The notes below the pieces were generated by a model. The model saw only the letters and a program-made list of their open reading frames with translations. It ran no database searches and was not told the DNA's origin. From Actinomadura viridilutea (GTDB taxonomy: Bacteria; Actinomycetota; Actinomycetes; Streptosporangiales; Streptosporangiaceae), in assembly GCA_003001795.1 (NCBI GenBank), contig PVNI01000002.1, positions 248,001-312,000 of the forward strand: a DNA stretch of 64,000 nucleotides. The letters are read 5' to 3'. The translations under genes and the position numbers were made by a program. Positions 44,938 through 54,114 of this stretch are shown piece after piece (position 1 is the stretch's first letter; each line of letters begins with the position of its first letter).

Positions 44938-45600
44938 GTGACCGAACGGCTTCCCCTGTTCCCGCTGAGGACGGTGCTCTTCCCGGGCCTGGTGCTGCCG
45001 CTGCACCTGTTCGAGGAACGCTACCTCATGCTGGTCCGCGACCTGCTGGAGCGGCCCGAGCCGCGGCGGTTCGGCGTGATCGGCATCGAGCTGGGCCACG
45101 AGGTGGGCGCCGAGTCGGTGCGCCGCCTGGCGGGCGTGGGCTGCGTCGCCGAGGTGCGCGCCGTGAGCCCGCGCCCCGACGGGCGGTACGACGTCGTCAC
45201 GGTCGGCGGCCGCCGCTTCCGGCTCGAGCGGGTCGACCGGACGATGCCCTACCTGTGCGCCGACGTGGAACTGCTGCCGGAGGAGGAGGGCGCGGGCGCC
45301 GGGCCGCTGGCGCACCGGGTGCGGCTGCTGTACCAGCTGTACCGGCACCGGCTGGCCGCGGCGGGCGCGGAGGTCGCCGAGCCGGTGGACCTCCCCGAGG
45401 ACCCGGTGCGGCTGTCGTACCTGATCGCGGCCGCGGTCGTGCTGGACGGGCCCGAGAAGCAGCGGCTGCTGGAGGCCGAGGACGCGGCGCGGCGGCTGCG
45501 CCTCGAACGGGAGCTGCTGGTGCGCGAGACCCGGCTGCTGGACATGCTGCCCACGGTGCCCGCCGGGCAGTTCCTGGACCACGCCGTCCACCCGAACTGA
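44938..45600 (+). CDS. LON substrate-binding domain protein
   Basis: 220 aa. GTG at 44938 with GGGAGGAA upstream. A stand-alone N-terminal Lon domain (Lon_substr_bdg): TERLPLFPLRTVLFPGLVLP, LHLFEERYLMLVRDLL and FGVIGIELGHEVG are characteristic. No ATPase or protease part, so not a Lon protease. Such proteins (cereblon-like fold) bind unknown ligands. Downstream helical half includes LLEAEDAARRLRLERELLV. It lies in the conserved dnaE-hisD neighbourhood. Confidence 0.9.
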   Translation: MTERLPLFPLRTVLFPGLVLPLHLFEERYLMLVRDLLERPEPRRFGVIGIELGHEVGAESVRRLAGVGCVAEVRAVSPRPDGRYDVVTVGGRRFRLERVDRTMPYLCADVELLPEEEGAGAGPLAHRVRLLYQLYRHRLAAAGAEVAEPVDLPEDPVRLSYLIAAAVVLDGPEKQRLLEAEDAARRLRLERELLVRETRLLDMLPTVPAGQFLDHAVHPN

Positions 45601-45645
45601 GCCGCGCCGAACCGAGCCGCGCCGAACCGAGCCGCGCTGAAACAG
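45601..45645. repeat. 15-bp tandem repeat after the LON-domain gene
   Basis: GCCGCGCCGAACCGA occurs twice exactly (45601-45630) and a third time with several changes. It directly follows the stop codon. Confidence 0.8.
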
Positions 45646-45707
45646 AGGCGGCGGGGCCGGGCGGAAACCCGCGTGCGCCGCTGGGACGTGATCGGCAGAC
45701 TGGCCGC

Positions 45708-46223
45708 ATGAGCTCAGCCAGGTCCTCGTCCGGGAGGAAGGCCAAGGCCGGCGGCACTCCGGCGACCGCGGCGGCCGCCCGGGCGGACATCGACTTCACG
45801 CTGCACGCCTACGAGGTCGACCCCCAGGCGGACAACTACGGGCAGGCCGTCGCCGACGCCCTGGGCGTGCCGCACGAGCGGCTGTTCAAGACGCTGGTGG
45901 CCGAGGTGGACGGCAGGCTCGCCGTCGCCGTGGTGCCGGTGTCGGCCACGCTGGACCTCAAGGCGCTGGCCGCGGCGGTCGGCGGCAAGAAGGCGCGCAT
46001 GGCCGACCCCGCGGACGCCGAACGCGCCACCGGGTACGTGGTGGGCGGCATCAGCCCGCTCGGGCAGCGGCGCCGGCTGCCGACCGTGGTGGACGCCTCC
46101 GCGTCAGGGTTCGCGACCGTCTACGTCTCGGCCGGCCGGCGCGGACTGCAGATCGAGCTGTCCCCGGGGGACCTGATCCGCCTCACCGGCGCCGCCGTCG
46201 CCCCCGTCGCCCGCGCCGGGTAG
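45708..46223 (+). CDS. YbaK/EbsC-type aminoacyl-tRNA deacylase
   Basis: 171 aa. ATG at 45708; CAGACT ends six bases before it and no ribosome site is seen, again suggesting a leaderless mRNA. After a Ser/Lys/Ala-rich head, the YbaK fold is clear: HAYEVDPQADNYGQAVADAL, ERLFKTLVAEVDGR with the catalytic Lys, VVPVSATLDLKALAAAVGGK, ATGYVVGGISPLGQRRRLP and STGY-like segments. YbaK hydrolyses Cys-tRNA(Pro) and similar mischarged tRNAs. The last 120 bases overlap an opposite-strand gene tail to tail. Confidence 0.93.
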   Translation: MSSARSSSGRKAKAGGTPATAAAARADIDFTLHAYEVDPQADNYGQAVADALGVPHERLFKTLVAEVDGRLAVAVVPVSATLDLKALAAAVGGKKARMADPADAERATGYVVGGISPLGQRRRLPTVVDASASGFATVYVSAGRRGLQIELSPGDLIRLTGAAVAPVARAG

Positions 46224-46709
46224 CCGCCGGACGACCGCTTCGGCCGCGCCGTAGGCGGCCACGGCCAGCAGCGGCCAGAACACCAGCACGCCGGTGGCGC
46301 GCAGGTCGGCCACGCCGGTGACGGTGCGCCCGTCGGGCGCGCCGCGCAGCGCCCGCTCGTACTCGGCCAGCCCCACCTGGTGGCCGACGCGCCACGCCAG
46401 CAGCGCGGCCGCCAGCCCGCCCAGGGCGAGGCCGAACAGCAGGGGGATGTCGTTGCCGCGCCCTCCGGCCAGGTAGGCCAGCAGTCCGCAGATCAGCCCG
46501 GCCGCGGCCCCGACCAGCGCGAACGTCCCGTCGACGGCGATCGGGCCCTGGCCTTCGGGGTCGGCCGGCAGCACCTGCCCGCGGAAGACGACGTAGGTCA
46601 CGTCCGGGGCGAGCCGCGCCCACAGCAGCCCGGCGGGCACGCCGAGGAGGGCGACGAGGACGGTGACGACCGCACAGGTCCGCAAGGCACTCCCCGACGG
46701 TCGCCGCAC
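46104..46709 (-). CDS. Four-helix membrane protein (DUF2567-like)
   Basis: 201 aa. GTG at 46709 with GGGAG eight bases upstream. Four membrane helices (about 12-31, 62-82, 88-107, 140-160) with PAGLLWARLAPDVTY between the first two. The pattern recalls DUF2567 proteins of actinobacteria, not confirmed. The last 40 residues are Gly/Asp-rich and encoded antisense to the 3-prime end of ybaK, an overlap of 120 bases. No earlier stop exists in this frame, so the overlap is real if the frame is right. Confidence 0.65.
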   Translation of the reverse strand: MRRPSGSALRTCAVVTVLVALLGVPAGLLWARLAPDVTYVVFRGQVLPADPEGQGPIAVDGTFALVGAAAGLICGLLAYLAGGRGNDIPLLFGLALGGLAAALLAWRVGHQVGLAEYERALRGAPDGRTVTGVADLRATGVLVFWPLLAVAAYGAAEAVVRRLPGAGDGGDGGAGEADQVPRGQLDLQSAPAGRDVDGREP

Positions 46710-46851
46710 CTCGTACGCTCCCTGGTATGGCCGTGCGTCCCCTTGGCGAGACGTGATGTCTCCTGACAGCGAAAGCCTAGCCTGCCAGGTGTGGGCAAAC
46801 GACAGTCGTGTGGTGTCCGATTCCCGCCCCAGAGCGGCCGTCTCCCTGGGA

Positions 46852-46857
46852 TAATGT
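46852..46857 (+). promoter_or_regulatory. -10 element, leaderless
   Basis: TAATGT followed by seven bases and the ATG at 46865. One of the best -10 matches in the window. Confidence 0.5.
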
Positions 46858-46864
46858 GCCCGAC

Positions 46865-47584
46865 ATGTCCGGATTCAGCCCCGCGTTCCAACGCCTCGGC
46901 GCCGCCCTCGCGGCGGTCGTCCTCCAGCAGCAGGAGACCCTCGCCGAGTTCCTGCCCCGCGAGGACTGGAGCGCCGACCTGACCGCCCGCACCTACACCA
47001 GCGGCGGCGTCACGGTCCGGGTGTCGCTGCTCGGCAGCTACGCCGTCCGCGAGCGCACCTGGCTGTGGGGCTGGGCCAACCCGCAGTTCGGCGAGCGGCA
47101 TCCGTCCGTCGAGCCGACCCTGGTCATCCGCGCCCTGGGGGAACGGCTCGGCATCCCCGAGTTCACCACCCCCGAGATCGACCTGTCCTGGTACACCGGC
47201 CCCGCCGGCCACGGCGGCGAGCTGATCGCCATGGCCGCCGGCGGCGTGCTGGGCGGCGGCGGCTACATCGGGGCGGGCTACGACGGCGGCTCGGCGTACC
47301 TGCACGTCGACGATCCGCAGGCGCCGCCCGCCGCCTGGGACCCGGTGCCGGTGCCGCGGCTGCTGGCGAACGCCGTCAGCCTCTTCCCCCACCACCCGCA
47401 GCTCACCCTCGCCCGGCTGCTCAGCCACCACCGCGTGCCGTTCCGCGAGGCGCCCGGCCTGACCGAGGCGCGCCTGCCCGACGGCGGCGTGGCCCGGGCC
47501 CGCTTCGACGACCTCGGCCGCTTCGTCGACTGGCAGGCCGAGCATTCCGCCCCCGCGCCGTCGGCGACGCCCGTCACGCCCTGA
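46865..47584 (+). CDS. DUF6882-like protein
   Basis: 239 aa from ATG 46865, placed at the transcription start by the TAATGT element. Features: LGSYAVRERTWLWGWANPQF near 55-75, which resembles the family that also contains IDLSWYTGP-type and AGGVLGGGGYIGAGYDGG segments (DUF6882 in my reading). No membrane segment or signal. Function unknown. It converges on dnaE with a strong hairpin between them. Confidence 0.65.
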   Translation: MSGFSPAFQRLGAALAAVVLQQQETLAEFLPREDWSADLTARTYTSGGVTVRVSLLGSYAVRERTWLWGWANPQFGERHPSVEPTLVIRALGERLGIPEFTTPEIDLSWYTGPAGHGGELIAMAAGGVLGGGGYIGAGYDGGSAYLHVDDPQAPPAAWDPVPVPRLLANAVSLFPHHPQLTLARLLSHHRVPFREAPGLTEARLPDGGVARARFDDLGRFVDWQAEHSAPAPSATPVTP

Positions 47585-47598
47585 CGCCGCCGACGCGC

Positions 47599-47630
47599 GG
47601 GCCGCGAGCGGCGGACGCCGCCCGCGGCCC
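47599..47630. terminator. Bidirectional terminator between converging genes
   Basis: A long near-perfect hairpin: GGGCCGCG (47599-47606) with CGCGGCCC (47623-47630), an inner GCGGC/GCCGC stem, and a 4-base loop. Confidence 0.75.
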
Positions 47631-47668
47631 GATGTGCGACGCGGCCCCGCGGGGCCGCCCGCGCGGTG

Positions 47669-50600
47669 TCAGCCCAGGCAGGACGGGCCGAGGAGCTGCT
47701 TGAGGTCGCCCATGAGAGCGGGCGACGGGGACACGCGGAGCCTGTCGTCCAGGCGGACGACCGTGGTCCGCGGACCGTTCTGCACATGCAGGTGCACCTC
47801 GGACGTGCCCGGGTGGTCGGTGAGGACCTCCTTCAGCCGCGCCACCACCGGCGGGGTGCAGCGGCTGAGCGGCATGGTGACGTTCAGCGGCCCCGAGCCC
47901 TCGGTGACGGTCAGGTCCGGCTGCGTCACCTCCATCGCGATGATCTTGGCGACGTCCTCGCGCTTGTCGACGCGGCCCTTGACCACGAGGATCGCGTCCT
48001 CGGCCAGCAGCGTGGAGCACAGCTGGTAGGTGGACGGGAAGCACATCACCTCGATGGAGCCGCCCAGGTCCTCCAGCTGGAACATGGCCCACGAGTTGCC
48101 CTGCTTGGTGACCTTGCGCTGCAGGCCCGACAGCAGGCCCGCCACGACCACCACCTGCCCGTCGGGCCGCTCGCCCTCGGTCAGCGCCGAGATCGAGCAG
48201 TCGGCCTCCCGCTCCAGGATGTGCTCGACGCCCAGCAGCGGGTGGTCCGAGACGTACAGGCCGAGCATCTCCCGCTCGAACGACAGCAGCGTGGTCTTGT
48301 CCCACTCCTCGCCGTCGGGGATGGCCACCGCGAACGCGCTGCCGCCGGCGTCCTCCTCCAGCGCGCCGAACAGCGAGTCCTGGCCGACGGCCTCCTTGCG
48401 CTTGATGTCGATGACCGAGTCGATGGCCTGCTCGTGCACCATCAGCAGCGACTTGCGCTTGTGCCCGAGCTCGTCGAACGCGCCCGCCTTGATCAGCGAC
48501 TCCACGACGCGCTTGTTGCACACCTGCGAGGGGACCTTGTTGAGGAAGTCGTTGAAGTCGGTGAAGCGGCCCTTCTCCTGGCGCGCCTTGATGATGCCCT
48601 CGACGACGTTGGCGCCGACGTTGCGCACCGCCGACAGGCCGAAGCGGATCTCCTTGTCGCCCATCGGGGTGAAGTCGGCGTCGGAGGTGTTGACGTCGGG
48701 CGGCAGGACCTTCAGGCCCATCCGGCGGCACTCGTTGAGGTACAGGGCGCTCTTGTCCTTGTCGTCGCCGACGGAGGTGAGCAGCGCCGCCATGTACTCG
48801 GCCGGGTAGTTGGCCTTCAGGTACGCCGTCCAGTACGACACCAGGCCGTAGGCGGCGCTGTGCGCCTTGTTGAAGGCGTAGTCGGAGAAGGGGACCAGGA
48901 TGTCCCACAGGGTCTTGATGGCGTCGTCGGAGTAGCCGCGCTCGCGCATGCCCTCGGAGAACGGCTTGAACTCCTTGTCCAGGACCTCCTTCTTCTTCTT
49001 GCCCATCGCCCGGCGCAGCAGGTCCGCTTGCCCCAGCGTGTACCCGGCGACCTTCTGGGCGATCGACATGACCTGCTCCTGATAGACGATCAGGCCGTAG
49101 GTCGTGCCGAGGATGTCCTTGAGCGGCTCCTCCAGCTCGGGGTGGATCGGGGTGATCTCCTGCTGGCCGTTCTTGCGCAGCGCGTAGTTGATGTGGGAGT
49201 TGGCGCCCATCGGGCCCGGCCGGTAGAGCGCGCCGACCGCGGAGATGTCCTCGAAGTTGTCGGGCTTCATCATCCGCAGCAGCGCGCGCATCGGCCCGCC
49301 GTCGAACTGGAACACGCCGAGGGTGTCGCCGCGGCCGAGCAGCTCGTAGGTCTTGGGGTCGTCGAGCGGCAGCTCCAGCAGGTTGAGCTCGATGCCCTTG
49401 TTCTGCTTGATCCCCTTGAGCGCGTCGTCGATGATCGTCAGGTTGCGCAGGCCCAGGAAGTCCATCTTCAGCAGGCCCAGCGTCTCGCAGGTCGGATAGT
49501 CGAACTGCGTGATGATCGCGCCGTCGGAGTCCCGCCGCATGATCGGGATGTGATCGGTGATCGTCTCGCCGCTCATGATGATCCCGGCGGCGTGCACGCC
49601 GGTCTGGCGGATCAGCCCCTCCAGGCCCTGCGCCAGGTCGATGACCTGCTTGACGTCGGACTCCTCCTCGTAGAGCTTGCGCAGCTCCGCCGCCTCGTGG
49701 TAGCGGGGGTGCTTCTCGTCGAAGATGCCCGACAGCGGGATGTCCTTGCCCATGACGGCGGGCGGGAACGCCTTGGAGATGCGGTCGCCCAGCGCGTACG
49801 GGAAGCCCAGGACGCGCCCGGCGTCCTTGATCGCGGCCTTCGCCTTGATGGTGCCGAACGTGCAGATGAAGGCGACCTTGTCCTCGCCGTACTTCTCGGT
49901 GGTGTACCGGATGACCTCGGCGCGCCGATCTTCAGGGAAGTCGATGTCGATGTCGGGCATGGACGCGCGCTCGGGGTTGAGGAACCGCTCGAAGATCAGC
50001 CCGTGCTGCAGGGGGTCCAGGTCGGTGATGCCCATCGCGTAGGCGACCAGCGAGCCGGCGGCGCTGCCCCGGCCCGGCCCGACCAGGATGCCGTTGCGCT
50101 TGGCCCACATGATGAAGTCGGCCACCACGAGGAAGTACGAGGGGTACCCCTTGCCGAGGATGACCTCCATCTCGTACTCGGCCTGCTTGCGGTACTTCTC
50201 GGGGATCCCGTCGGGGAACCGCCGCTCCAGGCCCTTCCAGACCTCCTTGCGGAACCAGCTCTCCTCGGTCTCGCCCTCGGGCACCGGGAAGCGCGGCATC
50301 AGGTCGTGGTGCTCGAACATCCCGGTCGTGTCGACCCGCTCGGCGATGAGCAGCGTGTTGCGGCACCCCTCGGCCCAGATGTCGGAGGTGTCGAGCGCGC
50401 GCATCTCCTCGGGCGACTTGATGTAGTAGCCGGTGCCGTCGAACCGGAACCGGTCGGGGTCGGCGAGCTGCTTGCCGACCTGGACGCACAGCAGCGCGTC
50501 GTGCGCGGTGGCCTCGGCCTCGTGGGTGTAGTGCGAGTCGTTGGTGACCACCGGCGGGATGCCGAGCTTCCTGCCGATCTCCAGGAGGCCGTCGCGGACC

Positions 50601-51199
50601 CGGCGCTCGATCTCCAGCCCGTGGTCCATCAGCTCCAGGAAGTAGTTCTCCTTGCCGAAGATCTCCTGGAAGGTGGCGGCGGCCTTGAGGGCCTCGTCGA
50701 ACTGCCCGAGCCGCAGCCGGGTCTGGATCTTGCCGGAGGGGCAGCCCGTGGTGGCCATCAGCCCCTCGGAGTGCTCGGCCAGCAGCTCCTCGTCCATGCG
50801 GGGGTACTTGAAGACGAAGCCCTCGGTGTAGGAGCGGCTGGACAGCTTGAACAGGTTGTGCAGGCCGGTCTTGTCGCGCGCCCAGATCGTCTTGTGGTTG
50901 ATCAGCCCGCCGCCGGACACGTCGTCGCGCTTCTGGCTGGGCTCGCCCCACTGGACCTTCTTCTTGTGGAAGCGGGACTCGGGCGCCATGTACGCCTCGA
51001 TGCCGATCACGGGGGTCACGCCGGCGTCCTTGGCGTGCTTCCAGAAGTCGTAGGCGCCGTGCATGTTGCCGTGGTCGGTCATGGCGATCGCGGGCATCTT
51101 CTGCCGCGTGACCTCTTCGAACAGCGGATCGAGCCGCGCGGCCCCGTCCAGCATGGAGTACTCGGTGTGCACGTGAAGATGGACGAACGAGTCCGCCAT
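47669..51199 (-). CDS. dnaE: DNA polymerase III alpha subunit, DnaE1
   Basis: 1176 aa from ATG 51199 (AGGAGG upstream); an earlier in-frame start at 51235 has no site. Replicative polymerase. Domains in order: PHP domain ([18 protein letters not shown], residues 6-23), palm/thumb/fingers with the catalytic Asp pair in [14 protein letters not shown] (about 410-425) and [13 protein letters not shown], helix-hairpin-helix, OB fold ([13 protein letters not shown]) and a C-terminal tail. Length is right for the single-chain alpha subunit. It sits in the conserved dnaE-hisD region. Confidence 0.97.
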   Translation of the reverse strand: MADSFVHLHVHTEYSMLDGAARLDPLFEEVTRQKMPAIAMTDHGNMHGAYDFWKHAKDAGVTPVIGIEAYMAPESRFHKKKVQWGEPSQKRDDVSGGGLINHKTIWARDKTGLHNLFKLSSRSYTEGFVFKYPRMDEELLAEHSEGLMATTGCPSGKIQTRLRLGQFDEALKAAATFQEIFGKENYFLELMDHGLEIERRVRDGLLEIGRKLGIPPVVTNDSHYTHEAEATAHDALLCVQVGKQLADPDRFRFDGTGYYIKSPEEMRALDTSDIWAEGCRNTLLIAERVDTTGMFEHHDLMPRFPVPEGETEESWFRKEVWKGLERRFPDGIPEKYRKQAEYEMEVILGKGYPSYFLVVADFIMWAKRNGILVGPGRGSAAGSLVAYAMGITDLDPLQHGLIFERFLNPERASMPDIDIDFPEDRRAEVIRYTTEKYGEDKVAFICTFGTIKAKAAIKDAGRVLGFPYALGDRISKAFPPAVMGKDIPLSGIFDEKHPRYHEAAELRKLYEEESDVKQVIDLAQGLEGLIRQTGVHAAGIIMSGETITDHIPIMRRDSDGAIITQFDYPTCETLGLLKMDFLGLRNLTIIDDALKGIKQNKGIELNLLELPLDDPKTYELLGRGDTLGVFQFDGGPMRALLRMMKPDNFEDISAVGALYRPGPMGANSHINYALRKNGQQEITPIHPELEEPLKDILGTTYGLIVYQEQVMSIAQKVAGYTLGQADLLRRAMGKKKKEVLDKEFKPFSEGMRERGYSDDAIKTLWDILVPFSDYAFNKAHSAAYGLVSYWTAYLKANYPAEYMAALLTSVGDDKDKSALYLNECRRMGLKVLPPDVNTSDADFTPMGDKEIRFGLSAVRNVGANVVEGIIKARQEKGRFTDFNDFLNKVPSQVCNKRVVESLIKAGAFDELGHKRKSLLMVHEQAIDSVIDIKRKEAVGQDSLFGALEEDAGGSAFAVAIPDGEEWDKTTLLSFEREMLGLYVSDHPLLGVEHILEREADCSISALTEGERPDGQVVVVAGLLSGLQRKVTKQGNSWAMFQLEDLGGSIEVMCFPSTYQLCSTLLAEDAILVVKGRVDKREDVAKIIAMEVTQPDLTVTEGSGPLNVTMPLSRCTPPVVARLKEVLTDHPGTSEVHLHVQNGPRTTVVRLDDRLRVSPSPALMGDLKQLLGPSCLG

Positions 51200-51490
51200 G
51201 CCCGCTGCGCCTCCTGATTGCAAGCGACCGCGCACGCACCCTCGGGCGCGTGGTTGCGTTATCCGTTCCGGGGGAAGACCGCCGCCCGGGCGAGCGCCCG
51301 GGACGGCACGGCTCTGAGAGCCTAACCCGCCCTTCGGACGCTCCGCGCCCCGACACTCCGGGATGTCCGCCTGCCCCCTGTTCGCCCCATCACGTCCCCA
51401 ACCTGCCCTTTTGGCGGCGATACGACGCTTCTCCTGCTGCCCGGATGACCGGCGCGGCGTCGGACACCCGGAAGAGCGCGGTGACGGCGG
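51200..51490. other. dnaE upstream spacer
   Basis: 291 bases between dnaE and the araC-type gene. CCCGGGC/GCCCGGG (51285-51302, 4-base loop) may end the araC transcript. TAGGCT on the minus strand near 51320 may be a dnaE -10. No gene is supported. Confidence 0.4.
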
Positions 51491-52327
51491 CTAGCGACGA
51501 GGCGGGCGGCGGGCCCGGCGGTAGGCGCCCGGCGGAACGCCGACGATGCGTTTGAAGTGGCGGGTCAGGTGGGCCTGGTCGGCGAACCCCGTCCGCGCCG
51601 CCACCTCCGCGGGGCGCAGTCCCTTGTCGAGCAGTCTGCGGGCGTGCTGGACGCGCACCTGGTTGAGATAGGCGTGGGGCGGCAGGCCCGTCGCGGCCCG
51701 GAAAGCGCGGATGAGGCGGAACGGGCGCGTGCCCACGGCTTCGGCCAGCTCCTCCAGCGTGGGCGGGTTCACCATGCGGTCGTGCAGGATGTCGCGGGCG
51801 GCGCGCACGGAGGGCGGCAGGGCCGTGCCGGTGTCGGCGGGGACGTTGCGGGCGTGGTGGCGCAGCACGCCCGCCAGGGCCGTGCGCAGAAGCGAGGAGG
51901 CCGCGAGGGCGTCTCCGCCTTCGCCGGCCCGGTGGGCGGCACGGACGAGGGCGGCGGCGGGCGTGGCCTCGATGACGCTCTGGGGGAAGTAGGGGGTGCC
52001 GCGCCGGGCCCCCAGCTCGGCGGCGACGTCGGCGACGACGTCCACCGCCGGGTACAGGACGCGGTAGGCCCACCCGCCCGGCGCTCCGGCGTACCCTGTG
52101 TGCACCACGTCGGGGTTGAGCGTGATCAAAGCACCCTTGGGGGCGCGTTCGGTGCTCCCCGCGTGCTCGAACGCCTCGACCCCCGCCTCGATCAGGGCGA
52201 CGACGTACCCGTCGTGCGTGTGGCGGCTGAAGCGGTGGGTGACGTAGCGCGCCCGCAGCAGGTCCACGTCGGGCAGCGCGGGATGCCGCCAGTAATGAGC
52301 GACCTCCTGCGACACGACTGTCATCAT
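51491..52327 (-). CDS. AraC-family transcriptional regulator
   Basis: 278 aa (277 from the second of two adjacent ATGs). No ribosome site is present; probably leaderless. N-terminal cupin-like ligand domain (about 1-150; HRFSRHTHDGYVVALIEAG, ALITLNPDVVHTGY) and a C-terminal double HTH (TLEELAEAVGTRPFRLIRAF, then VAARTGFADQAHLTRHFKRI). Activates or represses an unknown target; a natural candidate is the divergent acetyltransferase gene six bases away. Confidence 0.93.
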   Translation of the reverse strand: MMTVVSQEVAHYWRHPALPDVDLLRARYVTHRFSRHTHDGYVVALIEAGVEAFEHAGSTERAPKGALITLNPDVVHTGYAGAPGGWAYRVLYPAVDVVADVAAELGARRGTPYFPQSVIEATPAAALVRAAHRAGEGGDALAASSLLRTALAGVLRHHARNVPADTGTALPPSVRAARDILHDRMVNPPTLEELAEAVGTRPFRLIRAFRAATGLPPHAYLNQVRVQHARRLLDKGLRPAEVAARTGFADQAHLTRHFKRIVGVPPGAYRRARRPPRR

Positions 52328-52333
52328 AGGGCG

Positions 52334-52756
52334 ATGGAGATCTCGCTGGTCACCGGCCCGCAGGAGCGGGCCGACGCCGAGAAGATCCGGTTCCGGGTGT
52401 TCGTCGACGAGCAGGGCGTGCCGCCGGAACTGGAGCTGGACGAGCACGACGCGGACGCCGACCACTTCCTGGCCCGGGTGGACGGCCGTCCCGTCGGCAC
52501 GGTGCGGATGGTGCGGCGCGACGGCACGGGCGTGCTGGGACGGCTCGCCGTGCTGCCGGAGTCTCGGGGAGCGGGCCTGGGCGCGGCGCTGGTGCGGGCC
52601 GTCGAGCGGCACGCCCGGGAGGCGGGACTGCGGTCGGTGGAGCTGCACGCGCAGACGTCCGCGCGCGGCTTCTACGAGCGGCTCGGGTACGAGGCCTACG
52701 GCGAGGAGGACATCGAGGTGGGCATCCCCCACATCTGGATGAGAAAGCGCCTCTGA
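52334..52756 (+). CDS. GNAT-family acetyltransferase
   Basis: 140 aa. ATG at 52334, only six bases from the start of the opposite-strand araC-type gene, so its promoter must lie within that gene; no ribosome site is visible. ElaA-like compact GNAT fold: FRVFVDEQGVPPELELDEHD, GRLAVLPESRGAGLGAALV with the R-x-x-G-x-G-x acetyl-CoA loop, and SARGFYERLGYEAYGEE. The substrate is unknown. Possible target of the AraC regulator. Confidence 0.9.
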   Translation: MEISLVTGPQERADAEKIRFRVFVDEQGVPPELELDEHDADADHFLARVDGRPVGTVRMVRRDGTGVLGRLAVLPESRGAGLGAALVRAVERHAREAGLRSVELHAQTSARGFYERLGYEAYGEEDIEVGIPHIWMRKRL

Positions 52757-52826
52757 TCGTCTCACCATGCAAGACGTTCGTATCGGGGAATGGCGTGTCG
52801 TGACGGCCGCACCTACGATGATGAGC

Positions 52827-52889
52827 GTGAACCGTCGCTATTCCGCGTTTATGCAGCCGGCTCCGGGTGAGCCGGTCGGCGCGGGCTGA
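52827..52889 (+). CDS. Leader peptide of the chorismate mutase attenuator
   Basis: 20 codons from a GTG at 52827, seven bases after the -10 and without a ribosome site. The peptide is MNRRYSAFMQPAPGEPVGAG. Tyr5 and Phe8, products of the chorismate mutase branch, are read just upstream of the first hairpin arm (52855), where a stalled ribosome would block it. Only one codon each, fewer than in classical leaders. An in-frame extension from ATG 52818 or 52821 is possible. Confidence 0.5.
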   Translation: MNRRYSAFMQPAPGEPVGAG

Positions 52890-52914
52890 CAGGCGACGAC
52901 CCCGGAGCCGGCTG

Positions 52915-52943
52915 AAGGCAGAGCCGTCGAGGCTCTGCCTTTT
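52915..52943 (+). terminator. Rho-independent terminator in the chorismate mutase leader
   Basis: AAGGCAGAGCC and GGCTCTGCCTT form an 11-bp stem with a GTCGA loop, followed by TTTC. U-run terminators are rare in this window. It lies 80 bases upstream of the chorismate mutase start and downstream of its promoter. Confidence 0.75.
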
Positions 52944-53022
52944 CTCATGGAGAGCGCGGCCCGGGCACGGACGGCAGCACCCTTCCTGACGGGCCGCCCG
53001 CCATCGCAGGGAGGGAACCGAC

Positions 53023-53376
53023 ATGTCGGACCAGACGCTCCAGCACGAGGAACTGCGCGTCACGATCCCCCGTGCCGAGGCCCTGGCCACTGTGGAGGAG
53101 GCGCGCGCGGCCATCGACGGGATCGACGCGGCGCTGGCCGCGCTGCTCGAACGGCGGGCCGCCGTGGCGGGGGTCGTGCAGCGCCTCAAACCCGTCGGGG
53201 GCTTCGCCGGACGCTGCCCCGACCGGGAGCGGCAGATCGTGGCGGCGATGGCCGAGCGCGCGCCGACGCTCGGGCCCGAGCGCCTGGCCCGCATCATGAA
53301 CGCCGTCATCGAGGCGGGGCTGGAGGTGGCCGAACTCCAGCGCAGGAACGTTCAAGACGGGCACGGGCGCGGCTGA
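53023..53376 (+). CDS. Chorismate mutase, AroQ type
   Basis: 117 aa. ATG at 53023 with GGAGGGA upstream. All-helical AroQ domain: RAAIDGIDAALAALLERRAAVAGVV with the catalytic Arg pair in LLERR, then a second helix with DRERQIVAAM and a third with ARIMNAVIEAGLEV. Converts chorismate to prephenate on the way to Phe and Tyr. It is a free-standing mutase without a prephenate dehydratase or dehydrogenase. The leader upstream looks like an attenuator. Part of a short rightward group with azlCD. Confidence 0.93.
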   Translation: MSDQTLQHEELRVTIPRAEALATVEEARAAIDGIDAALAALLERRAAVAGVVQRLKPVGGFAGRCPDRERQIVAAMAERAPTLGPERLARIMNAVIEAGLEVAELQRRNVQDGHGRG

Positions 53377-53391
53377 CTACGGTCCCCGCCC

Positions 53392-54114
53392 ATGACGGTG
53401 ACGGAATCCGACGTGGAGGCCGCGCGGCGCCGTTCCGCGGCGATGCGGGACGGGCTCGGCGTGGGCCTGGGAGTGGGGGTGTCCGGCCTGGCCTTCGGGG
53501 CGGCCGCGGTCGCGGCCGGGCTGTCGGTGGCGCAGGCGTGCGCGCTGAGCCTGGTGGCGTTCACCGGCGCGTCCCAGTTCGCCCTGGTCGGCGTGATCGG
53601 CGGCGGGGGCGCGCTGGTGACGGGGACGCTGGGCGCGGTGCTGCTGGGCGGCCGCAACGCCCTGTACGGGCTGCGTCTGGCCGACCTGCTCCGGGTGCGG
53701 GGCCTGCGGCGCCTGGTGTGCGCCCACGTCGTCATCGACGAGACCACGGCGGTGGCGACCGCCCAGCCCGACCGCGCCTCGGCCCGCATCGGCTTCGCCA
53801 CGACCGCGGTCAGCCTCTATCTGGCCTGGAACCTGTCGACGTTGCTGGGGGCGCTCGGGGCCGCCCGGGTGGGCGACCCCGCCGCCTTCGGCCTCGACGC
53901 GCTCGGCCCCGCGGCGTTCCTGGCCCTGCTGTGGCCCCGGCTCGCCGCGGGCGGGACGGAACGCCGGGTGGCGGCGGCCGCCGCCGTCATCGCGGTGGCC
54001 GCGACGCCGCTGCTGCCGGCCGGCGTGCCGATCATGCTCGCCGCCGCGGCGGCCCTGCCCGTACTGCTGCGCTCCGGACGCGGCGCCCGAACGGACGCGA
54101 AGGAGCGGCCGTGA
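53392..54114 (+). CDS. azlC: AzlC-family branched-chain amino-acid exporter subunit
   Basis: 240 aa. ATG at 53392; TACGGT eight bases before may give an independent, almost leaderless promoter. AzlC membrane protein with about six helices: MRDGLGVGLGVGVSGLAFGA, then GASQFALVGVIGGGG and GGRNALYGLRLADLLRVRG, typical motifs of the family. With AzlD it exports branched-chain amino acids or analogs. Coupled to azlD by GTGA. Confidence 0.92.
   Translation: MTVTESDVEAARRRSAAMRDGLGVGLGVGVSGLAFGAAAVAAGLSVAQACALSLVAFTGASQFALVGVIGGGGALVTGTLGAVLLGGRNALYGLRLADLLRVRGLRRLVCAHVVIDETTAVATAQPDRASARIGFATTAVSLYLAWNLSTLLGALGAARVGDPAAFGLDALGPAAFLALLWPRLAAGGTERRVAAAAAVIAVAATPLLPAGVPIMLAAAAALPVLLRSGRGARTDAKERP

Larger units (their letters stand above)
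52814..52943 (+). promoter_or_regulatory. Putative transcription attenuator before chorismate mutase
   Basis: TACGAT (52814-52819) is a -10 placing transcription at about 52826, the GTG of a 20-codon ORF. A 13-bp perfect inverted repeat (52855-52867 with 52901-52913) spans the leader stop. The same 5-prime arm can instead pair locally (CCGGCTC 52857-52863 with GAGCCGG 52869-52875). The Rho-independent terminator follows at once. Ribosome position on the leader could choose between folds. Proposed from sequence alone. Confidence 0.6.
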
